Of a DNA stretch of 19,801 nucleotides, positions 1-7,528 are shown piece by piece. Every line of letters begins with the position of its first letter. Within the stretch, counting starts at the first letter, position 1. Below the pieces are notes generated by a model. The model made no database searches, was not told the origin of the DNA, and was given only the letters and a program-made list of their open reading frames with translations. The DNA is from Actinomycetes bacterium (GTDB taxonomy: Bacteria; Actinomycetota; Coriobacteriia; Anaerosomatales; JAJZPX01), in NCBI GenBank assembly GCA_021811025.1, contig JAJZPX010000004.1, positions 1 to 19,801 on the forward strand. Direction: 5' to 3'. Both the position numbers and the translations under genes were made by a program.

Positions 1-2128
1 TTAGCGGTGTCCTTGGCGGTCGCCGAGCCGTGGCAGCTCACGCAGACGCCGCCGTTGCTGCCCGCGATGAAGTCCGTCGCTGCCGTCGTGTTCGCCGAGA
101 TAGACGAGCGCAGGTTCCCGCCCTTGCTGCCGTTGAACTTGTCGTGATCGGCATGGCAGCTCACGCAGAACACCGTCTCGGCCGTCCCGTTCGCGAGCGA
201 CGGGTAGACGCCGGTTGGGCCGGGCGCGTAGTCGCCGTCGTAGTAGACCGGCAACCCGGTGTTGATGGTGCCGCCGAGGACGTGGTGGAAGAAGCTCGTC
301 CGAGCCGAGCCCGCAGCCGCGCCCGTGCCGTCCTCCATCGGATCCTTGTAGATGCTGTGGCAGGTGTAGCAGTTGACGCCGCCGCCGGACACGCCCGCCG
401 AGGGCGAGTGCACGTTGTTCGCCGACGCCGATCCGCCGGCGTTGCCGTGGCAGGTGTAGCAGGACGTCGCGGCGTCCGCGCTCCTGTGCCCCGGGACGTC
501 CTTCAGACGCAGCCAGTTGTAGCCCCCGTCAGGGCCCGAGCCGTACGTGCCGCCGTTGCGGAGCAGCCCCTCGACCGTGGCCAGCGCGGGGACGATCGCG
601 TACGTCGCCGTCACGCTGTCCCATGCGAAGCCGTCGGCCGTGGAGTGGCAGCTGAGGCACGTGTGCCTGACGCTCGAGGCGCCTCCGGTCGTGCTGAGGC
701 CGGCGCCGAGGGTATCCGCCAGCAGCTGTGAGTTGCCCTCGCCGACCCGTGGGGGTTGTGGCAGTCGTAGCAGGGCATCGGCGCGTTGGTGGGCAGGAAG
801 CCTCCGGCCGTCTTGATCCTGTGCCCCGAGAACGCGCTGAGGCTCGTGTCGTTGCCGTCGGCCGTGATGTACTGCTTGACGTTCGCCGCCCCCGATGCCT
901 CCCACGATCCCCCGCTGTGACACGTGAAGCACAGCGTCGCGTAGTCGCCGTCCGTGCGGTCACGAACGACGCTGGCGGGCGTGGACGGCGCGAACGTCGC
1001 GACTACCGCGTCGTACTTCTGCGGCGAGCGATGAGCGACGTGGCAGTAGCGGCAGTCGCCGGTGGAGCGCGTCTCGGGGGAGGTCGAGGACGGGATCTGT
1101 GAGTGCGGGTCCGTCGATCCCCCGAGGTAGACGGTCCGGCCGGGGAACGTCCCCGCGCCGGGGTAGCCCGAGGCGTCCCTGGTGGGGGAGTCGAGCGCCG
1201 GGTACGCGCCGTACTTGGTCACGTACCAGTCCTGGGAGTCGTTGTGACACGCGAGGCACCAGCTGGTGTCGTTGCCGTTGACGGTGGCGGAGTTGATAGC
1301 GGAGCGCCACAGCTTCGGGCGCGACGTGTATTCGCGGTGCGGCGTGTGGCAGCTCGAGCACGCGTTGGTGAGGTCGCGAACGGTTCCGGTGTCGATGAGG
1401 TCCTCGAGGCTGTGGCCGCTCGTGAGCGCGAACGAGTCCGTCGCCCCCGACTTGACGTTCGTGCTCGCCCCGTTGCCGTCGTGGCACGTGTAGCAGACGG
1501 ACAGCTCGCCCGCCTGCCCTCCGCTGTCCACGAATATGGAGTCACCGGTCGCGGCGCGGTGTGGAATGTGGCAGTTGCTGCAGAGGCTCCCGGAGCCGTA
1601 CGTGGCGTGGGGCGACTGCGTCCAAGTCGCCCGTACCGGCCCCGCCGCCGCGCTCTGCGCCGACTCGTTCCCGGCGGCGTCGTACGCGCTGACACGGTAG
1701 TAGTAAGCCTGACCCGGGATGCCGGTCTTGTCGGCGAACGAGAGCCCGCCCGTCGTCCCGATCGACGCGAAGTAGCCTCCCACGCTGACCGAGCGGAGGA
1801 TCCGGTAGCCGGCGACGCCCACGTTGTCCGTGGACGCGGTCCAGGCAACGAGCGCGATCGTGGGCGAGGACGAGCCGGCGGTCGCGGTGACGTTGCCGGG
1901 GACCGACGGCGGTTGCGTGTCGGCCGCGAACGCCGGTGCCGGGGTGTGGAGAAGCAACGCGCAGCAAGCCACCACTGCGGCTATGACCAGCAGCGACGCG
2001 CGCAGACCGCCCCCCGATCGACGTTGCCTCCGCCCGTGAGCGCCGATCGGATCTGCCCGCCTTGCGGGATTGCCTCCTACCTCGGCTCCTTCATGCCGAC
2101 ACGGCCGGTGCGAGACGCACCGGTCCAA
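1..2128 (-). CDS. Secreted multiheme cytochrome c with FN3 domain (partial, frameshifted)
   Basis: Likely an extracytoplasmic electron carrier with c-type hemes. After a hydrophobic signal segment (about residues 43-68, ending PAFAA) comes one fibronectin type III domain (about 70-165), then a heme region. Seven CxxCH motifs precede a frameshift: CSNCH, CYTCH, CSSCH, CLACH, CRYCH, CFTCH, CYDCH; several continue as CH-x-PH, typical of doubled-CxxCH proteins. Near 741-744 the reading frame breaks after NPHGS. Restoring one base gives NPHGSGEGNSQLL and the frame then runs open to position 1 with five more motifs (CLSCH, CYTCH, CYTCH, CVSCH, CVSCH). The 3' end lies beyond the window. The only in-frame start that keeps the signal is TTG at 2128, preceded by GGAGG at very short spacing, which gives an unusually long n-region of about 40 residues, so the start is uncertain. 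It follows the NHL and TPR genes on the same strand and is probably functionally tied to them. The electron partner is unknown. Confidence 0.85.
2103..2125 (-). other. Hairpin at the 5' end of the cytochrome gene
   Basis: A stem of eight perfect pairs (CCGGTGCG / CGCACCGG, positions 2105-2112 and 2116-2123) extends by a G-T wobble and a G-C pair, with a 3-nt loop. Shorter stems follow downstream: TCGGC/GCCGA, and CCCGC/GCGGG near 2060-2075. Together they look like a structured 5' leader overlapping the uncertain start of the cytochrome. I could not match any riboswitch consensus, including c-di-GMP-I. Confidence 0.4.
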
Positions 2129-2161
2129 GACCTCCGGGACAAGGGTGTCCCCCGTAGCAAG

Positions 2162-2190
2162 ATTCTACAGGCAGCGGCCAATCCTTGCAC
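2162..2190 (-). promoter_or_regulatory. Possible promoter for the multiheme cytochrome gene
   Basis: On the minus strand a good -10 hexamer, TAGAAT (2162-2167), is preceded at 17 bp by a weak -35, GTGCAA (2185-2190). It lies between the TPR gene's stop and the cytochrome start, in locally less GC-rich sequence. Transcription from here would give a leader of about 25 nt to the TTG start at 2128, or longer if translation starts nearer the signal peptide. The -35 matches only three of six consensus bases. Confidence 0.35.
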
Positions 2191-2207
2191 TCCCTGAGCG
2201 AATCTGC

Positions 2208-2227
2208 GATCAGCTTCGATCAGCTTC
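2208..2227. repeat. 10-bp tandem duplication at the TPR gene stop
   Basis: GATCAGCTTC occurs twice back to back. The second copy contains the stop codon of the TPR protein gene (minus strand, 2220-2222). It is probably a local slippage duplication without function. Confidence 0.6.
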
Positions 2228-2879
2228 CGGCCGCCTTCTTGAGCAGCGCCCGGGCCTGCGGGTCGCCCGGAACCAGCGAAAGCGCCTCGCGAAGCTTCGC
2301 CTCGGCCTCCTTGCGCCGGCCGAAGTCGAGGCACGTTACCGCCCCGGTTATCAGGTACCGCTCGCGCTCCACCGTCGTGAGGCGCTCGTCCTTCGCCAAG
2401 GCGTCCCACAGGCCCAGGGCTTCGTCGGTCCGGCCGAGCTGCAACAGCGTCCGGGCGAGATCGTCCTTCGCCCTCGCGTTCGACGGGTCGATCTCGCACG
2501 CCCGCTGATAGTGCTCCGCTGCCGTTCGTGGGTCGCCCGTCAGGCGCTCGAGCGAAGCCGTCTTCAACAGCAGGCTCGTGTCGCGCGGCTTCGAGGCCAG
2601 CACCTTCGCGTACAGCGCGAGCGCGCCCTTCGGGTCGCCCTTCGCGCCCAGGACGTCGGCGAGCTGCTCGAGCGCGGAGGGATCGTTTCGGTCGAGGGCG
2701 AGGACCTCGCGCAGCACGCGTTCCGCCTGCGCGTACGCGCCGCGCTCGTAGAGCGCGCGGGCCTCGGCGAGACGGCGCGGCTCGACGAACCGGCCGACGC
2801 CGACCACGCCGGCGGCGATCAGGACGGCCACGAGAACCAGCGCGCCGACGAGGACTGAAGGCTTGGGCCGCGCCGTCAT
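2220..2879 (-). CDS. Membrane-anchored TPR repeat protein
   Basis: 219 residues. An N-terminal transmembrane or signal-anchor segment (about residues 9-29, rich in V, L and A) is followed by four or five tetratricopeptide repeats from about residue 33 to the end, with recurring patterns such as A-x-x-x-Y-x-x-G-x-x-x-x-A and a closing ALSLVPGDPQA. TPR proteins act as protein-interaction scaffolds; this one would face the outside of the membrane. The start chosen is the ATG whose ATGA overlaps the TGA of the NHL gene, which implies translational coupling; a longer in-frame extension upstream lies inside the NHL gene and is not protein-like. Its position between an NHL propeller and a multiheme cytochrome suggests a role in cytochrome maturation or complex assembly. 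That is inference from context; no catalytic motif is visible. Confidence 0.85.
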   Translation of the reverse strand: MTARPKPSVLVGALVLVAVLIAAGVVGVGRFVEPRRLAEARALYERGAYAQAERVLREVLALDRNDPSALEQLADVLGAKGDPKGALALYAKVLASKPRDTSLLLKTASLERLTGDPRTAAEHYQRACEIDPSNARAKDDLARTLLQLGRTDEALGLWDALAKDERLTTVERERYLITGAVTCLDFGRRKEAEAKLREALSLVPGDPQARALLKKAAGS

Positions 2880-3859
2880 CTCGTCCGCACCTCGAACACG
2901 TCGACGGTGCCCGCCGACGGATCCGTCACGTACACCCGTCCGGTCGCCGCGGACCACGCCACGCCCATCGGGGACCACCGTCCCCCGCGCGGCGCATCGG
3001 CTCGGCCGAGGAGCTTGCCGGCGAGGTCGAACACGTCCACCGCGGGAGCGAACGGGTCCGCCACGAGCACCCCGCCGGGCCAGGAGGCGAGGCCGCGCGG
3101 AAGGCTGAAGCGCTCGGGGAGCACGGCCGAGGAGTCGCTGCGGCTGCCGTCGAGGACGACCACCCGGCTCGCGTTCGAGTCCGCGACGTACAGCCGGTCG
3201 CCGCCGAGCGCCATCCCGCCCACGAACGTGAGGCTCGGCCGGAGGCCCTCGTCGACACGCCGCACGAACCGCCCGTTCGCGTCGTAGACCTTCAGGCTCC
3301 GGTCCGCGGCGTCGTAGATCGCCATCCCATCGGGCACCGCGGCCACGGCGGTCGGCTGCCGAAGCGCGCCCGGGCCCTTCCCGCCCGCGACGCCCAGGAG
3401 CTTCCCGCGTCCCGCGGCGGTCGACAGGACGACGACGCGCTTACCCGCGGTGTCGACGACCGCCAGCCGGCCCGGCGCGACGAACGCGAGCGACCCCGGC
3501 TGGGCGCGGGGAACGCCGGCGGCGACCGGGACGGCGATCGCCGCTATGCTCTCCCCCTCGGCGGAGAACACCCGCACGACGCCCGCGTCCGACTCGGCGA
3601 CGTAGAGCCGGTCCGCGTCCGCGGCGATTCCCAGCGGGTTCCGCAGGCGGCGCTCACCTTTCCTGGGGAACGAGTCGACCGGCACGAGCGGCGCTTCCGT
3701 GGTCTCCGCGACGGCTTCCGCCGGCCGAGAGGTCTGCACGAGCCTCGGCTGCTGCAGCGCGAGCACCACCGCGAAGACCGCGGCCGCGACGAGCACGGCG
3801 GCGGCGAGCACCACGGTCGACGCGCGGACTCCGCGTGCCCCCGGCTCTTCCTCGGTCAT
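2876..3859 (-). CDS. NHL-repeat beta-propeller protein with N-terminal signal anchor
   Basis: 327 residues. A hydrophobic segment (about 14-36) follows a short acidic N-terminus, suggesting a type II anchored protein with an exported body. From about residue 70 there are roughly six repeats of the NHL type, recognisable by phrases such as NPLGIAADADRLYVAESD, QPTAVAAVPDG, GDRLYVADSN and GRVYVTDPSAGTVDVF, so the fold should be a six-bladed beta-propeller. NHL propellers mostly bind proteins or other ligands, and no enzyme motif is seen. The start has an AAGGGA-type ribosome site upstream. The stop overlaps the TPR start in ATGA. NHL proteins often accompany multiheme cytochromes in metal-reducing and related anaerobes, which agrees with the gene two places downstream. 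The exact role is unknown. Confidence 0.85.
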   Translation of the reverse strand: MTEEEPGARGVRASTVVLAAAVLVAAAVFAVVLALQQPRLVQTSRPAEAVAETTEAPLVPVDSFPRKGERRLRNPLGIAADADRLYVAESDAGVVRVFSAEGESIAAIAVPVAAGVPRAQPGSLAFVAPGRLAVVDTAGKRVVVLSTAAGRGKLLGVAGGKGPGALRQPTAVAAVPDGMAIYDAADRSLKVYDANGRFVRRVDEGLRPSLTFVGGMALGGDRLYVADSNASRVVVLDGSRSDSSAVLPERFSLPRGLASWPGGVLVADPFAPAVDVFDLAGKLLGRADAPRGGRWSPMGVAWSAATGRVYVTDPSAGTVDVFEVRTR

Positions 3860-3961
3860 CCCGCGCGTCCCTTAGCTCGTCCCGGCGAGTCACGCCGGCC
3901 ACTCGGCGGAGAGGTCGGCGGTACCCCCATGATAGCGCGCTTCGGCCCGCCGGTCTGCCGG

Positions 3962-5344
3962 TCAGCGCCCGAGGGACCGCAGGATCGCCCGAGCGGCGAG
4001 GACGCCGGACGCCGACGACTGAATGAGCCCGCGGGTGACGCCGGCGCCGTCACCGACGGCGTACAACCCCGAGACCTGCGTCATCAGGTCCTCGTCGAGC
4101 TCCAGCCGCGAGCTGTAGAACTTCACCTCGACTCCGTAGAGCAGGGTGTGCGGCGACGCGACTCCCGGCACGAGGCGGTCCATCGCGTCGAGGAACTCGA
4201 CGATGTCCGTGAGGTGGCGGTACGGCAGGACGAACGACAGGTCTCCCGGCGTGGCCGACGGCAGCGAGGGCGTCAGCACCGACTGGCGCAGCCGGTCCTC
4301 GGTCGACCGGTGCCCCGACCGCAGGTCACCGAGGCGCTGCACGAGCACGTTCCCGTCGGAGAGCAGGTTCGCGAGCTGCGCGACGGACATCCCGTACGTG
4401 ATCGGCTCGTGGAACGGATGCGTGAAGGACTGGCTCACGAGCGCGGCGAAGTTCGTGTTCGGCAGCCTCTTCTCGGCGTAGCTGTGCCCGTTGACCGTGA
4501 TCGCGTCCCCGTAGCTCTCCGTCGTCACCTCGCCGTACGGGTTCATGCAGAACGTGCGGACCTGGTCGCCGAACAGCTTGCTGTAGTAGATGAGCTTCGC
4601 CTCGTACAACGGCTCGGTCAGCGGCTCCATCACCGCCGCGGGGACCTCGACGCGCACGCCGATGTCGACCGCGTTGTTCGTGAGCCGCACGCCCAGCGCC
4701 CTCGCCTGCGACGCCAGCCACTCGGCGCCCTCCCGCCCTGGAGCGGCGATCACGGCTTCCGCCCGGACCTGCTCGCCGTCGAGCTCGACCCCGGTGACGT
4801 GCCCGCCGTCCGCGAGGATCCGCGTCACTTGCGCGTCGAGACGGATGTCGACGCCGGAGGTGACGAGGTGATCGTGCATGTCCTCGAGCACGTCGGGTGA
4901 CCTGTCCGTGCCGAGGTGACGGATCTGCATGGGCACGAGCTGCATCTCGGCGAGCGAGGCCTGCCGCACGAGATCGGCCTCCGCATCCGGATCGGGCCCG
5001 AACGTCACGTCCGGCGCTCCGTGGCGGCGCCACACCGAGTCGGTGTAGTCGATCAGCTTCGCAAGGGCGTCCTGGCCGATGTAGTCGCCCAGCCAGCCTC
5101 CGACGTGCGTCGACAGCGTCAGCTTGCCGTCCGAGAACGCTCCGGCGCCGCCCCAGCCGGTCATGATCGCGCACACCTTGCACCCGCTGCACCCGCGCTC
5201 GCGCCCCGGGCACGAGCGGCGCGACAGGGCGTGCCCCTTCTCGACGATCAGCACGCGCAACCCGCTCGAGCGCGAGAGCTCGAGCGCGGCGAAGATGCCG
5301 CCGGGCCCCGCCCCCACGATGACGACGTCGTACCTCTCGGCCAC
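3962..5344 (-). CDS. FAD-dependent dehydrogenase (COG2509 type)
   Basis: 460 residues, cytoplasmic. The N-terminus has a classic dinucleotide-binding Rossmann motif (VVIVGAGPGG, residues 7-16, then the acidic E36 of VEKG). It is followed by a cysteine cluster (C45, C52, C55, C58) in SCPGRERGCSGCKVCAIMTG and by GGAGAFSDGKL. The C-terminal FAD motif is visible as LYAVGDGAGVTRGL with a final helix. These features fit the COG2509/HI0933-like group of uncharacterised flavin dehydrogenases. The substrate is not known, and the cysteines might be redox-active or bind metal. The start is GTG at 5344, preceded by a G-rich ribosome site (GGAAGGGGGG). A TAATAT -10-like element lies about 25 bp upstream (5369-5374), but no convincing -35 accompanies it. 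It is divergent from the glutaredoxin gene across 93 bp; a 102-bp gap separates it from the NHL gene, so a common transcript is uncertain. Confidence 0.85.
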   Translation of the reverse strand: MAERYDVVIVGAGPGGIFAALELSRSSGLRVLIVEKGHALSRRSCPGRERGCSGCKVCAIMTGWGGAGAFSDGKLTLSTHVGGWLGDYIGQDALAKLIDYTDSVWRRHGAPDVTFGPDPDAEADLVRQASLAEMQLVPMQIRHLGTDRSPDVLEDMHDHLVTSGVDIRLDAQVTRILADGGHVTGVELDGEQVRAEAVIAAPGREGAEWLASQARALGVRLTNNAVDIGVRVEVPAAVMEPLTEPLYEAKLIYYSKLFGDQVRTFCMNPYGEVTTESYGDAITVNGHSYAEKRLPNTNFAALVSQSFTHPFHEPITYGMSVAQLANLLSDGNVLVQRLGDLRSGHRSTEDRLRQSVLTPSLPSATPGDLSFVLPYRHLTDIVEFLDAMDRLVPGVASPHTLLYGVEVKFYSSRLELDEDLMTQVSGLYAVGDGAGVTRGLIQSSASGVLAARAILRSLGR

Positions 5345-5437
5345 CCGGCCCCCCTTCCGCTCCCGGACATATTACTCCCCCCGTTTGTCGGCCTGATGGT
5401 GGGGGTACCAGAGGGCGTGCGGCCGAAAGGAGCGGTC

Positions 5438-5686
5438 ATGCCTGAGACGAGCACCAAGCGGATCGTCATCTACACGACGCCCACTTGACCCTACTGCACG
5501 ATGGCGAAGAGGTACTTCGCCGAGCGAGGGCTCGAGTACGTCGACCACGACGTGAGCAAGGACCGCGAGGCCCTGAGGGACATGGTCACGTCGACCGGGC
5601 AGTACGGCGTGCCGGTGATACGCGTGGGCGACAGGGCGATGGTGGGCTGGGACAAGAACGAGTTCGAGAGGATGCTGTCGAGCTAG
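5438..5686 (+). CDS. Glutaredoxin-like selenoprotein (in-frame TGA read as Sec)
   Basis: 82 residues if TGA at 5486-5488 is read as selenocysteine. The frame opens at ATG 5438 after the ribosome site AAAGGAG and reads MPETSTKRIVIYTTPT-U-PYC, then continues uninterrupted to TAG at 5684. The TGA falls exactly where glutaredoxins carry the first Cys of the CPYC active site (U17, P18, Y19, C20). Other family signs are the beta strand RIVIYTT, the cis-proline segment QYGVPVIRVGD and the closing GWDKNEFERML. The product should be a small cytoplasmic thiol/selenol oxidoreductase, reducing disulfides or a related substrate. A SECIS-like hairpin starts 14 nt after the TGA. The alternative start ATG 5501 would remove the active site and first strand. 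It is the only plus-strand gene in the window and converges with the 58-aa gene. A nonsense mutation of TGC is the main alternative explanation, but the hairpin argues against it. Confidence 0.87.
5503..5521 (+). promoter_or_regulatory. Putative bacterial SECIS element
   Basis: A perfect 7-bp stem, GGCGAAG (5503-5509) with CTTCGCC (5515-5521), closes a five-base loop AGGTA. Its base lies 14 nt after the TGA at 5486-5488, so the loop guanines are 23-24 nt downstream of the codon. Bacterial SECIS hairpins recruit SelB and lie inside the coding region just after the UGA, with a short apical loop bearing conserved guanines. Position and shape both fit. Confidence 0.75.
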
Positions 5687-5859
5687 GCGGCCGTCCCCTC
5701 GGCGGCGGCCGCTCGCAGCGCGGGCGACGAGGCCAACGCCAGCAGGAACTCCTTCAACGACTCGGGGAGCCCCGCCTCCTCGAACTCGTAGCATCGGCCG
5801 GTCATCGGGTCCAGCAGCACCGGCTCCTCCTCGCCGGTTCTGAACGTCAGCGCAAGCAT
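5683..5859 (-). CDS. Small hypothetical protein (58 aa)
   Basis: A short frame begins at ATG 5859 with the ribosome site GGGGGAGAGGGAG directly upstream and ends at TAG 5683-5685. It opens MLALTFRTGEEEPVLLDPMT, continues with GRCYEFEEAGLPESLKEFLL, and ends in an Ala-rich tail. The first half looks like two short beta strands flanking a DPMTG turn, the second like a helix. I recognise no family. The start lies 12 nt after the dnaB stop on the same strand, so it is probably the last gene of the dnaB transcript. Its 3' end overlaps the stop codon of the convergent selenoprotein gene by four bases (CTAG). Support is the good ribosome site, the spacing and normal codon use with GC-rich third positions. 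Confidence 0.65.
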   Translation of the reverse strand: MLALTFRTGEEEPVLLDPMTGRCYEFEEAGLPESLKEFLLALASSPALRAAAAEGTAA

Positions 5860-5871
5860 CTCCCTCTCCCC

Positions 5872-7263
5872 CTACCTCACTCTCGCGAGATTCTGGAACT
5901 TCGTCCACTGCGACTGGTACGCGAGCGTGCAACTGTCCACCGGCCCGTTGCGGTGCTTCGCGACGATGATCTCGGCCTCGCCCTTCGGCGGCAGCTTGCC
6001 CTCGTGCTCGTCGCCGTACTCGTCCGAGGAGCTGCGCGGGTTCGTGTCGCGGTGGATGAACATGACCACGTCGCTGTCTTGTTCAAGGCTGCCGCTCTCG
6101 CGAAGGTCGGAGAGCTGCGGGCGCTTGCCGACGCGCTGCTCGACAGCGCGCGACAGCTGCGACAGGGCGAGCACGGGCACGTCGAGCTCCTTCGCCAGTA
6201 TCTTCAGGCCGCGGCTGATCTCGGCGACCTCCACCTGGCGGTTCTCGGTGCGGCGGTTCTGCGGCTGCATCAACTGGAGGTAGTCCACGATGACGAGCCC
6301 CTGGCCGGCCTCCTTGAAGAGCCTCCTCGCCTTGCTCCGCACCTCGAGGATCGAGCTCGCGGGAGTGTCGTCCACGTGGATGTCGCACTTGTCGAGGCGG
6401 CCCATCGCCTGCATGATCTTCGGCCAGTCCGCGTCGTCGACGTAGCCGGTCCGCAGCCGCTGCCCGTCGATGGCGGCCTCGGCGCACAGGATGCGCTGCA
6501 CCAGCTGCTCGGACGACATTTCCAGGCTGAAAATCGCGACCTTCGTGCCCGCCCTCGCCGCGTTGACGGCGACGTTGAGGGCGAACGCCGTCTTTCCGAC
6601 CGACGGCCGTGCGGCGAGGATGATGAGGTCGCCGCGGTGCATGCCGGCGAGTATCCGGTCCAAGTCGGTGAAGCCGGTTGGGACGCCGGTGATGTGCTTC
6701 TTCTGCTCGGACAGCTCCGCGATCTGCTCGAAGCCGCGCTTGAGCAGCTCGTTCATACCCTTGAAGTTGGCCGCCACGCGTTCGTTGGTGACCTCGAACA
6801 GCAGGCGCTCGGCGCTCTCCACGGTCTCGCCGATCTCGTCGCCGCTCTCGTATCCGAGCGTAGCGATTCGGGTCCCGGCGTAGATGAGGCGGCGCATGGT
6901 GGCCGCGCGCTTCACGATGCCCGCGTAGTGCATCGCGTTCGCCGCCGTGGGCACGACGTTCGTGATCGTGAGCAGGTACGGCTTGCCCCCGACGCTCTCG
7001 ATCTCGCCGGCAGACTCGAGCCGGTCGGCGACGGTGATGATATCGATAGGCTCCCCGCGGCCGAGGAGGTGCTCGACCGCCGAGAAGATGCGCGCATGGG
7101 CCGGCCGGTAGAAGTCGGATTCCTTCAGCTCGACGGCGACCGCCTCGGCGGCGTCCAGAGAGAGGAACATCGAGCCGAGCAGGGACTGCTCGGCCTCGAG
7201 ATTATGGGGAGGGATGCGCTCGGCCGCCGAGATCGAACGGATGCCGGCGCTCTCAACCGCCAT
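5872..7263 (-). CDS. dnaB: Replicative DNA helicase DnaB
   Basis: 463 residues, the usual length for this family. The hexameric helicase unwinds DNA at the replication fork, moving 5' to 3' on the lagging-strand template and contacting primase. The N-terminal domain begins PPHNLEAEQSLLGSM (residues 19-32), the standard DnaB opening. The RecA-like core carries Walker A ARPSVGKT (218-225), the following SLEMS motif (246-250), Walker B GLVIVDYLQLM (322-332), the LSQLSRAVE segment (367-375) and the KHRNGP loop (436-441) with the arginine finger. There is no sign of an intein. The ATG at 7263 is chosen because GGGGAGGAACGACGCG precedes it; the upstream in-frame extension is not conserved-looking. 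It follows rplI after 265 bp that hold DnaA-box-like sites. Confidence 0.97.
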   Translation of the reverse strand: MAVESAGIRSISAAERIPPHNLEAEQSLLGSMFLSLDAAEAVAVELKESDFYRPAHARIFSAVEHLLGRGEPIDIITVADRLESAGEIESVGGKPYLLTITNVVPTAANAMHYAGIVKRAATMRRLIYAGTRIATLGYESGDEIGETVESAERLLFEVTNERVAANFKGMNELLKRGFEQIAELSEQKKHITGVPTGFTDLDRILAGMHRGDLIILAARPSVGKTAFALNVAVNAARAGTKVAIFSLEMSSEQLVQRILCAEAAIDGQRLRTGYVDDADWPKIMQAMGRLDKCDIHVDDTPASSILEVRSKARRLFKEAGQGLVIVDYLQLMQPQNRRTENRQVEVAEISRGLKILAKELDVPVLALSQLSRAVEQRVGKRPQLSDLRESGSLEQDSDVVMFIHRDTNPRSSSDEYGDEHEGKLPPKGEAEIIVAKHRNGPVDSCTLAYQSQWTKFQNLARVR

Positions 7264-7390
7264 CGCGTCGTTCCTCCCCTCCGTGTCCGACGCTGTCGTC
7301 GGCCCCGCTCGAGGGATCCGACCGGGGCCGGTGCTACCGTAGCGCTCGGCTCTGACACAAAGGAAGGGGATGGTACCGGCCACCCCGGGG

Positions 7391-7449
7391 TTGTCCACAA
7401 CGCTCGGCGGCCGGGCCTGCGGACTTCGTGTTATCCACACGAATCCACA
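7391..7449 (+). promoter_or_regulatory. DnaA-box-like cluster between rplI and dnaB
   Basis: Three same-orientation sites resembling the DnaA box TTATNCACA: TTGTCCACA (7391-7399, one mismatch), TTATCCACA (7431-7439, exact) and GAATCCACA (7441-7449, two mismatches). The last two are 10 bp apart, one helical turn. The third overlaps an inverted repeat, CGAATC-CACA-GATTCG (7440-7455). The sites lie about 130-190 bp upstream of dnaB, so DnaA control of dnaB or DnaA titration is possible. There is no dnaA gene or AT-rich unwinding region, so this is not obviously oriC. Confidence 0.55.
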
Positions 7450-7477
7450 GATTCGCGACTTTCTCCGCCCGGCCCTC

Positions 7478-7510
7478 GGCCCCCGGCCGAGGGTGTCCTC
7501 GGCCGGGGCC
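7478..7510 (-). terminator. Strong GC hairpin after rplI
   Basis: A long inverted repeat, GGCCCCCGGCCGAGG (7478-7492) with CCTCGGCCGGGGCC (7497-7510), forms about 14 pairs with one bulged C and a GTGT loop. It begins 18 bp past the rplI stop on the minus strand. No T-tract follows, so it is a terminator-like or transcript-stabilising hairpin, as is common in high-GC actinobacteria. Confidence 0.55.
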
Positions 7511-7528
7511 TTCGATCGGGCCGCACGG

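Noticed and set aside
2040..2165. c-di-GMP-I, SAH or cobalamin riboswitch before the cytochrome
   Set aside because: Stems are present and some fragments look similar (for example GGCGCTCAC), but the conserved cores of these classes are missing.
2528..4900. 790-aa plus-strand open frame
   Set aside because: Arg/Pro/His-rich shadow frame antisense to the NHL, TPR and FAD dehydrogenase genes; a GC-rich artefact.
5438..5488. TGA in the glutaredoxin as a plain nonsense mutation or frameshift
   Set aside because: The frame stays in register on both sides, the TGA replaces exactly the catalytic Cys, and a correctly spaced hairpin follows. A mutation cannot be fully excluded without sel genes.
5501..5686. 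Glutaredoxin gene starting at ATG 5501 (61 aa)
   Set aside because: This start loses the first strand and the active site. The upstream frame from 5438 is in register through a single TGA and has the real ribosome site.
7264..7528. Chromosomal origin (oriC)
   Set aside because: DnaA-like boxes exist, but there are only three, with no dnaA, dnaN or rpmH and no AT-rich unwinding element.
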